Shown piece after piece: positions 35,211 through 44,600 of a stretch of DNA of 64,000 nt. Position 1 is the first letter of the stretch. Every line of letters begins with the position of its first letter. This stretch comes from Branchiostoma floridae (lineage: Eukaryota > Chordata > Leptocardii > Amphioxiformes > Branchiostomatidae), in contig NC_049991.1 in NCBI RefSeq assembly GCF_000003815.2, forward strand, positions 17,497,083-17,561,082. The letters run 5' to 3'. The translations under genes were made by a program, and so were the position numbers. Under the pieces are notes generated by a model. The model was not told where the DNA came from. It saw only the letters and a program-made list of their open reading frames with translations, and did no database searches.

Positions 35211-38060
35211 TATTTGGTTTCACAGCAAGGTGAACAACTGTGTCTTGAACCACCATATCTTGAACAATCCATGATACAAGAAACATGTCCGTACCATAAA
35301 GATTCTGAATCCTCTTGATGTCGTCCTTGTGTAGTTTGAAGTTGGGCGTGTATCCCTGGTAGATGGGAAACATGAGGGACCCCCGCACGTCGGAATGGTC
35401 CAGTCCCAGACTGTGTCCTAGCTCGTGCGCCGCTACAATGAACAGGTTTGTGCCTGCGGGAAAATATAAGAAACAGAAGCTGAAAACTGAAAAAAAAAAA
35501 ACATTTTCGAGAAAACGGATAATGTTTCTGGCCTCCATAGCCTCCTTGTTTGACTCATAATTTGCTTTCTTAAGGCCGTGGGTTGTTAAACACTCTGTCT
35601 AAGGCAAGGTATTGGGAAGCGGAGCCCAACTCTTTCCTCTCAACGGTTGTTACCTCCCCAACCGAAGCCACACCAATTTTTACATCTGGGTGGAGTGAGG
35701 AATATTAGTGTAAAGTGTCTTTCCAAAAGACAAGTTCAAAAGGTACCCGAACTTGGAGACCTGATGGTAAAAGGAAAAGAGGAAGACCAAAAACCACGTG
35801 GACGAGAACAGTGTCAGATGACCTGGCGTCTATGGGGCTCTCCTGGCGGTCAGCACAGACTATAGCACAGGACAGACGCAGATGGAAGAAAGAAACGAAG
35901 TCATGGCCTTGTGTCTCTCTAGGGACAAAGAGGACAAGAAAGTGAGTAAGCCTTTCCCAAGAGCACCAAGTATGACTTTTACAAGTCTCACAGCACTATG
36001 AGAAACCACGAAGCCCACCTCTGAAAGAGCGCACGGTCCAGGTCTCGGAGTCGTCGAAGTGCACGTCCCCGCCGATCCCGGGCCCGGGGAAGAAGGCGTG
36101 TGCCAGGGTCCCACCCGGCCCGTCCAGCGGGTCCTCATCGCCGTGCCCGTACTTTTCGAACGACATCTCGATGTCGGAGTAAGCCGACGTCTTTTCGAAC
36201 ACCAGGGGTGTGACGTTGGACCACACCTGCCAAAAAATGGAGGTAACATATGTTAAACTTTTCTTGAATTAGTTTAACTTTCCACTGAACAGCAGCAGTC
36301 TTTTTCAAGGAATGAACAACCTACTGCGAGTCTAATTTTGTGTTGGATTTTCTTCTTCTTTTTCAGTTGGATATTACAGTTAAACTAATTCAAGAATGAC
36401 TTCTATTAACACAGATGAAATTTCAAGTTAATACGTTAAATTTTGTATCCATTTTATTGCCACATCACTCATGTCCCAATCTAAATAAAACAACTAATCA
36501 TCCAAAGATCATTGACTTCGGACAGTTTATAGTCATTTCTGGTTGCCTGTATTGATTAATTTGCTATTGAATTGCTTATTCACCTTCATTCATCGATTAT
36601 TACCTGTCTGTCTCCCGGCTTCCTTCTTTTATTCATTCAATCACCCATTCAGTACTTCTTCCTTTTATCGATTGTCCACTTATCCATCCATCGATTCATT
36701 CTAATATTTTCTTTCATAACTTCAGTAATTCATTTCCTTCCCGGCTTCCTTCTATCCACCCTTCCTTCCTTCTCCTCCGTCCTGTCTTCCTTCCTTCTTC
36801 TCTTCCTCCCTGCCCTCCGTCCTATATTCCTTCCTTCCCTTCTTCCTGCCTTTCCTTCCCATACATATTGTGTGTATATATATAGACTTTATCAGACTCA
36901 TTAGGACTTTAAATCATGTAAACTGTATCTCTGTTACGTAACTTGTCTGACCCTTGCCTCATGACCTCAATAAAAAGGGGCCAGCAGGCCGATTTGAGCT
37001 TTCATTAATAAATAAAGGTTCAAACAAACAAACAAACAAACTAACAAACTAACTAACTAACAAACAAATACCTGTAGCCCCCTCCTGACAGCGTCGTCCA
37101 CCTCTTCCTCGGGTAGGTCGGGCGTGTAATTCTTGATTCTGTAGGTGAGTTTCCTCTTGTTCCACTTGAGGCGGTAGCGCGCGATCCTCCCGACGATGGG
37201 GGCGGCCGGGTCCGTCATGGCTGCCGGGTCGGACCGCAGGCACCGCGCCTTCGTCATCTTCTGGAACGTGGCGTCGTCTAGCTCACCTGTACCATGATTA
37301 CTTCATTGTGAGCATACATAAAGGAAGGGATAGTGTAATGATAGAAAGAGAAAAAGAACAAAGATTTAAGATTGGAATGAGTAACGCTTTTAGTTATGCC
37401 GTGTTCTATTTCAGAATTCCCTATAATAGTACTAAAGTTCATAGCTAAGTTATTATTACAAGTTATAACGTTAGTATTATAAGTTATAGTCAAGTATTCC
37501 TTATTATGAAGTAGGTTGTCATTTTGTCTTCCATTGTCGACGATTTGATTTATCTTACATTTAAGTCATATGCTCACTTATTTTATAGCAGTAGATATAT
37601 CTATTGCTATGGTTTGTGTGTTTGTGTCGTGTAAATATCTATGCGAGTGTGTGTATGTGTGCGTGTGTATGTATTCATAAATGTATGAGTGATTGCAATT
37701 TCATGTTTGTGTGTGTTTGTGTGTGTGTGTGTGTGTACATGTGTGTGTGTGTGTATACATGTGTGTGTGTACACGCGTGTGTGTACATGCGTGTGTGTGT
37801 GTGTACATGTGTGTGTGTACACGTGTGAGTATGTGTGTGTACATGTGTGTGTGTGTGTGTGTACATGTGTGTGTGTGTATGTGCGCGCGCGCACCTTTGT
37901 TTGTACCAAAGAGTCGCAATATTTATATTAACGCACCATTTACTGGAAGACCAACAACCGTCTGAAACTTCTCAATGGCCTTCTTCACTTCCTCTTCCGG
38001 TCTTGTGCCCAAAGTCTTTTTCAAGTAGCCGTAGTATTCTAGGTACTTTACGGCCTCGTC
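35137..38060 (-). CDS. Matrix metalloproteinase, propeptide plus catalytic domain (5' end missing)
   Basis: Minus-strand exons 37937-38060, 37072-37286, 36019-36226 and 35295-35453 join in phase with GT..AG sites. The first carries propeptide helices ([18 protein letters not shown]). The second holds a cysteine-switch relative, ARCLRSDPA in place of PRCGVPD, and the start of the catalytic fold ([12 protein letters not shown]). The third has the structural zinc/calcium segment [20 protein letters not shown]. The fourth has the zinc site [11 protein letters not shown], the Met-turn SLMFP and the terminal IQNLYG. Family M10 enzymes cleave extracellular matrix and secreted proteins after the Cys switch is released. 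After LYG either a GTACGG donor is used, with no later exon seen, or translation reads on 52 residues into a MITE and stops at 35137. No hemopexin domain is visible, as in matrilysins. The signal-peptide exon, expected above 38060, was not found. Confidence 0.85.
35715..35945 (+). mobile_element. Non-LTR retrotransposon ORF2 C-terminal fragment
   Basis: The plus-strand frame contains [19 protein letters not shown], then [17 protein letters not shown] and RRWKKE. The order G-R-P-x-x-T-W-R-R-T, L-G-x-x-W-x-x-A-Q-x-x-A-Q-D-R-x-x-W is the familiar C-terminal tail of LINE-type reverse transcriptases. It lies antisense in the intron between the last two metalloproteinase exons and has no upstream polymerase domain, so it is a 5'-truncated relic. 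Confidence 0.75.
36720..36862 (+). repeat. CTTCC-rich polypyrimidine tract
   Basis: About 140 bases of TTCCTTCC / TCCTCC on the plus strand, in a metalloproteinase intron. It is a simple-sequence tract with no coding content. Confidence 0.75.
36885..37069 (+). mobile_element. Non-LTR retroposon 3' end with a CAAA tail abutting an MMP splice donor
   Basis: The element ends CTGACCCTTGCCTCATGACC, a GCAGGCCGATTTGAGCTTT block, then GGTTCAAACAAACAAACAAA with CTAA variants. It is shared with 56350-56524 and, inverted, 19640-19720. The tail ends two bases from the donor of the metalloproteinase exon at 37072 (minus strand). It is therefore antisense to that gene and forms the first 185 bases of its intron. 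Confidence 0.75.
37607..37900 (+). repeat. Long (TG)n microsatellite
   Basis: Nearly 300 bases of TG repeats with TACATG and TACACG interruptions, in a metalloproteinase intron and ending in a GCGCGCGC run. The overlapping Cys/Val and His/Thr frames on both strands are artefacts. Confidence 0.95.
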
Positions 38061-38913
38061 CTGCAAATAAAGGAGAAAAGGAGATCGAAATCAAATGTCA
38101 TGCATTCCGATAATGTTTGAAAAGCTGTTGTCCTGCCAAATTTTGCTTTACAAAAATGAATACTCAAAAGCAAGGTTGAATTCATATTTGTCGATTGACA
38201 TTCCTTCTCCATGATGTGTTTGGTACTAAAAGAACAGATATGTTTCCAATCAAAGGTTTGTGTAGACGCTAGACTAATTAGAAATATGAATCTGTTTGTA
38301 TTACTTTATTCTATGAAGCAATGAAACATACTAGGTTCAATCAGAGTATAAAGTTCAACTCTCTCTTTGTTGTATAAACTACATTGTACTACTACAAAAT
38401 GCTATCCCCTGCACCCACCTTTTATAATAAAGGCATCTGTAATTTTTGCATTAAACAGAAAATATTCTCCCGACCAATTTTGTGCCTAACATTACCTTTT
38501 GAAACAACATATGTTTGTCATTCTATCATATTTCAGATGTTTTTATATGACCAACAGGTGACCAGTACAGTTTGTTTTTCACAAGTCCGGTACCAGCACC
38601 AACCTTGAGTTTCAACATGTTGGTACGGAACAGCGACGTTGTATTTGTGATATTGCTCGGCAATGTGGTACTAGTCATAACCTCCTTGGTTAGACTCAAC
38701 CTACCGTATAAATACATGACCAAATAGTTCACTTTACTATCGATCCGATCCTACAATAAGGGTCGTTAACCTCAGCGTTCTGAATGAAAGTGGCCCCCGT
38801 CAAAACAAACCCTTAACGAAATGAAAGCCGACACCCCCGGCTGTGAAGTGTATCAACAAATTACGTCAGCGGTTAATGTTTCGCTGTCACGGTACACGCC
38901 AAGCCATGTACTA

Positions 38914-38957
<44 letters not shown>

Positions 38958-39738
38958 CAAGGGACATGTTGCATGTCCCTTCTTCGCAATGGATTTTCCC
39001 TGTGTGAACGTACGACAGGGTGGTGATACTAAGGCCAGTAGTACATAGACTTCAACATAACGTACCGCCTTGAACACAACGTCTAAACTTTAAGCTAAAA
39101 CTACATGTCGGGTAGCGCTGTTCACGACTTAATCAGTCATCATGTACTATGCGCAGTCTTCCTTGTATCAAGCATGTCGTGCGTTGCTTTGGTTTCTTAA
39201 GAATGTTTTAGAGGTAGTACTACCATGCTGTAACTTACGTAAATTTAGGTTAATTCTGAGACCGTAACGCAGAGTATACCACTGTTCATTCTGCCATTAG
39301 GTTAACGCCACGCCCTTTTCCTAACGGGCATTTTTGTTCAAGTGCAACCACTACACACCACCGCTTTATGCTACTTACGGTCTATGGGGTGTCTGTATGA
39401 TCAATATGAGACATTGACGTGTACGTACCATTCGGTCCATGACGTGACGTGTGTGGTAGGCTTCTACAGGTGAAAATGACGTCGGCGTACAAACGTGTGT
39501 GCTGGCGTGCCACTAGCGTAACGTACGTACAGTGCCGCGCGTGCGTGTAACCGGATCTAGGTGACGGTTCGCGTCACCTGTGCCGGTGACCTGTACACCG
39601 CCCGAGGCACAATGGCCGACAGGTGTCGCGTTCACCTCTACACAAAGCCTGATCGCACGCAAACGTAATTTAATTCCACGTGGTAGCTACCTCCATGAAA
39701 AATGGAGGTATAGTTTTTGGTGTGTCTGTCTGTCTGTA

Positions 39739-39778
<40 letters not shown>

Positions 39779-41697
39779 TGTTTCCTGATCTTTGTTACCA
39801 GCAGAACTCTAGAACCTCTTGATGTATCACGATGATATTTGTTATGTAGGTAGGGGTTGGGAAGACGAAGGTCAAGGTCAATTTTGGTCCCCCTGGTGTG
39901 TGACCTTGCTACTGAAGGAGAACTTCAGTTTTTGCATCTTTTGACCTGGACATGCAATGGTCTTGATTTTTTTGTGGCAGATAGGTTGTGATGTAAGGGA
40001 AACGTGGTGTATGTTTGGGCCCCCTAGCAGCTTGCTCTGGAACTACAGGGCCTTGTTATTCTGATGTCAACTGCAAAATGATGTTAGCCACACAAAACTA
40101 CACCATAGTCACAAAAAGTGTTTCGGTATGTGTCTCTTTTTGCTTTCTTTTTCTCTGGGGGTCCGGGCTCATGTTTAAACTAAAAAAGTATGTTTTTTGC
40201 ATTTTGCGACTTGCAGTCGCAAAATGCCTTCTGGCCAGTGTAGTCGCCGTTGTGATGTTGTGATGTTGAGATGAACGGACCTGTTCAATCCATGCCAAAC
40301 ATTTGTATACCTGTTAAAACAGGCATTTCTTCAACATGTTCGCACTAGCGCAGTGGTAAAGTTTACGCATTCTAAACCAATGCACCCGGTTCGAATCCGG
40401 GGAGGTGGATTTTTTTCAACTTTTTTTTTCTTTTTTACATCCATTAAAATACTAATTTTTACATCCATTTGGCCACACCAATTTATTTCTTTGGTTAACG
40501 GATTCGCCGCTTTGTTTTTTTGCCGAATAGAAATAAAAATTAAAAAAAAAAAAACTTAAAAATGCCCCGCAACAGAGCTCACTCAAAAACAGGCAATGTG
40601 TAGTGAAATTTGCTGCAGTTCACGCAAATTTTATCAGGTGGCGTCTAGATCTGCTGCAGTTCAGGCACATATGTGAATCTCTCCATGCGCCAATATCAGG
40701 TTTAGTTACTCTGTTCTATTTATATGACATTCTAATAACTAGAAAAAAACGTTCACACACGCAAACATTGGCAAAATGCCAGCTTTTTTAAAAGCACTTG
40801 TTTGCTATGTATTTATTCATTTACTACTCATAAGTTTGAGAGTTTAGTCAGGTACTTCTTTTTCCAAAATATACAAGTGGCGGCGAGAATATATGTCGCA
40901 CAGAACTTGAGCACGCCTTCACTTTGCCCATGCCCATCTGTTTGTATCATTCAAGGCTTCTCTGAATAAAAAAAAAAAATGTAACGCAATTGGGTTGCTG
41001 AGCTGGGTTTTATTTCGATCCAATTTTAGCTGGTCTTTAGTCCAGTGGTCGGAGAATCATGGTATACTACAATACAAATCGTACAACTTATTACATATTG
41101 CATATAAATGTTGTGAAAATGAATTGTGAACTAAACATTGTCTACGAATTGTCTAAAACAAATTATTACAAGAAAATTAAATCAGATAATGAACGAAAAA
41201 GTATGCCAAATTTTACCAATGTTGAATCATTCTTCTCCAAGAGTGTGCATTCGCTAGTTACCATTAATCGTGCACTGTTATCGCACTTTAACAATTAAAT
41301 TGTTTGCATTTATTGCAATCCATATTTGGCTTGCCGTCAGAAAGCTTGCTTCCGGTGGGACGAAAACAACAATGTTACAATATGCCACGATACAGCACTA
41401 GCACAACACGAATGCACTATGTTACAGATGTTAAAATACATTAAAAAGTACAAATATAGAGAGTTCTTAAACACTGACACTGGCCGGACGCCCAAAAGCT
41501 CCTGTATCAGGGTAGAGTTTATTTTACTTGCCATAATGCCTCCACAGCATCCAATTGGAGAATCGCTTTCTCTATGAATTGTTTCCTTTTAAAGAAAGGC
41601 TGAGTAAGCTTTCTTTCTGTTGTTAAAGTTCTGTTAAAATTTGATGAATGTAAATGTCCGGTTGGAATCATGCATGTCGTTTAGTCACAGAGGACCT
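38061..41697. other. MMP upstream region and spacer; no exon recognised
   Basis: The missing signal-peptide exon of the metalloproteinase should be here, but no ATG plus hydrophobic stretch with a good donor is convincing. (CA)n at 38915-38943 and (TG)n at 39741-39780 are simple repeats. A cluster of AGGTGA/AGGTCA-like half-sites lies at 39555-39640. A tRNA-like head is at 40345-40408 and a GGCCACACCAATTT MITE end at 40470. A TTTATT at 41518-41523 (AATAAA on the minus strand) lies about 175 bases after the NHL gene stop and may be its polyadenylation signal. Confidence 0.45.
40345..40408 (+). mobile_element. tRNA-like head (SINE or pseudogene)
   Basis: TAGCGCAGTGGTAAAGTTTA resembles a D-arm with A-box, and CCGGTTCGAATCCGG is a perfect T-arm with B-box, spaced as in tRNA. 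The acceptor strands do not pair and a T-rich run follows. I call it a tRNA-derived repeat; a degenerate tRNA gene is the alternative. Confidence 0.4.
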
Positions 41698-44600
41698 TTA
41701 GTTTCCTTGGCGTGGGAAGATGGTCACAGTACCATCCTGGTTATCAGTTACCACCAACTGTCCGTCACGGCCCATAGCAACGCCCCAAGGGTGTGTAATG
41801 TTCGCGAGGGTGCGGATAACGTTCCCTTGGCTTGTATACATGTCAACTCGCCCTGCTAGTCCGTTCGCCACAACGATGCGACCAAAAGTGTCCAAGCAAA
41901 TTCCTCGGGGAAAACAGGGTCGTTGTCCTTGTGCACATGCTCTTGCTGTGAATAACCTTACTCCATGGCGATTGTAGACCTGGATACTGTTCGAGATGAC
42001 CGTGACAAAGATGTTTCCCTCACTGTCTGTCGTTGCGCTTGATATGGACATCATTCGTTTCTCCCCGAATCTCAGATGTAACGATCCGTTAGGCTGGAAC
42101 GCCAAAATTTCACGCATGTCGGTCACGATGATTTTGTGGTTGGACGCGTCCACTGCGATATCAGGATGCATTGAACGACTTATGACGTCAAATTTGAACA
42201 AAGGCTGTCCGTCGCGACCGTACTTCACCACGTGTACTTTGTTCTTCCTCTTCCCCACTACCCACAAATGCCCCTCATCATCAATGGCGACACCGCTTGG
42301 CTCCATTTTCTTCACCTTTTTACCAGGGACGACGGTTGGGAAGAGGCGGAGGTAGACCCCGCCCATGGTGTAGACTTGGATTCGTTGGTTGAAAAGATCA
42401 GCCACGAAGATCTCGTTGTCACCAGAGACTGCTACTCCTAGGTTTTGATGAAATTTCCCTGGTTCTTCTCCCAATCCACCAAAGATGATCATCTCTGATT
42501 TCTCATTTCCATCATAATGAGCTGCAGTAAAAGATCACAACTTCACATTCCTCCGGAAATACAGAAGCGTTCAATGGTAATAATGTTTCGTTTGTATATC
42601 TTAAACTGACAAACCCGGATATATCCGGCACATATATACATGCCCTGTGTGCTGCGCCCGGATATATCCGGGAGAGCGTATTCCCCTGAAGTAGCAGGTT
42701 TGCGCGCGCGTAGCGCACGAACCCCACAAGTTATGTAGTTCGGCCTTGTTCGGGGGTTTCTTTTTGGAGGCCAGCGGCCAACCTCGGCACCTATAGCATT
42801 TTATAGGGCTGAAACTGTGGCAGTTTAAGGGTTAAGAATAGCATGAAAAGCGAACTACAGTTCCACCACCCCATATCTTCGCCAAGTGATGTCAACGATT
42901 ACAGCAGGTGTATTGTGTGTTCCTCGTTAATCATGAAAACAAGGTTCTCATTTGCCTGGGAAAAAGGCGCAGTTTAACATTAGTTCTTATCCATCCTCCC
43001 CGGACATATATGCACATTCATAGACTTAGAGGTCGAAAACTTACCCCGAGAGGTTCCTGCGCTTGACGACAACGTTGGTGCTGTTTCCCCAAATGAGCCA
43101 TTGGCTGTTGTTACCTGTAGGAAAGTATCGATAAGGTCCTTTTTGTGTCCTTACATTTCCGATTAAAATGTGTTAGAGAAATTGATCAAAAGGATCGTCA
43201 GCCTTTAACCTTAAGCTTTAAACATCAGTTTGTAAAAAAATGATGCTAAACGTAGAAGAACACTTCGTACATCTATGGTAGGATGATGCAAAAGTTCAAA
43301 GGGATAAAACTGGCTTTGCGGTACTTAAATGTACAATATATATAGAATACAACACGGTGTATTCCGTATCGCCCAAGGTATCAGCCCGACCGCGGGTCGG
43401 ATCGCCCGACGGCCGAAGGCCGGAGGGTGATCCGACCTGCGGAAGGGCTGAGACCGAGGGTGATGCGGAATACACCGTGTTGTATTTTATTTATGTCATA
43501 CCCACCTGAGAAAACCCATGTTTTGATGCGAAATGCGCTAGAAGTTGAACAAATTTGGTGCCCTCGAAAAAAAAAGCGTTGCAACAGTAATGTTCCACTG
43601 TCCGAATCAGGTATTCGAACTTTCGATGGCGCCATACTCGGCCCACTCGAAACAGTTCGATTTATTCGAATGGAGCCCGTGTGATAAGCCCGGGCCGTAC
43701 GGATAGTTATCATCCGGTCCGGACTACCCGTATCGAACGTTTTCGCGTCACAGGTATGACATAAATAGCGGTATGAGCGTTTTAAGAGAATGCTTATAAT
43801 ACGCAATGTGCGATTTGATTGATTTGATTTATTTCTACACATATCTATGCAGCTTTTAATTGCCCACCCTCAGAAACTTAATAGTAATGAAACGTAATGT
43901 GCATAATCTAAAGTTAAAAAATGATAAAAAATGAAATTAATTGAAACTAAACCATAAAAATCAAAGCGCCGCGATTATAACCAACAATCGAAACCTGGGC
44001 ACATGAGAAAAAAGCAGATAAAGTTTACTAAAAAAACATTTTCTCGCACCTTGAATGTCGGACCGGGCATTGTCGTCGTCCCAAAACTACAGCATCCAGG
44101 GTGATCTGACACATGGCTTGGTGGGGAGGTCGATGTCTGTTGATACGAAAGTATGTATTTGATAAATAACAATGTTGTCATTCATATAATACTAACTATC
44201 ATATAATAACCTACATTTCAATAGGGAAATACGTTTTTTATTATTACACTTCTTTCTGTGCAATAAAAAAATCCAACTTGACTTAATACAGTGCTGTTCC
44301 GTTTGTACAGCAACAAGGCAACAAGCTTTAAATTTTACTGAATTTGTTGTAATATTCCTGCTTTTGTTTTGATAATACCATTTGATTGTTTGAATATATT
44401 CTGGTTAATATAATTATTACACCTGATCAGGTAACCATTCTATTCTTGCTCTGTTCTCTTTCTTGATCCCTTCCCTGTAGGATTGAATGTCATGCGTGGA
44501 GTAATAGTCGGACTAAACTTTGGAGCAACGGAGGAATTTCAGGCTACAGTCAGGGGTACTGTCTAAAATCCGTATGTCCTACGGGTAAGTACGTTAAAAT

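Noticed and set aside
37604-37965. Cys/Val-rich and His/Thr-rich frames on both strands
   Set aside because: Pure (TG)n/(CA)n microsatellite translation; the same applies to 18342-18655 and 62809-63272.
39421-39445. A first exon for the metalloproteinase (minus-strand ATGGACCGAATG before GTACGT)
   Set aside because: Only four codons with no signal peptide and no support for the phase.
40345-40408. A functional tRNA gene
   Set aside because: Good T-arm but unpaired acceptor strands; kept only as a tRNA-like repeat.
42616-42671. Operator-type regulatory palindromes of the NHL gene
   Set aside because: They lie inside a TTAA-flanked repeat, so a transposon origin explains them better; kept only as a finding about the element.
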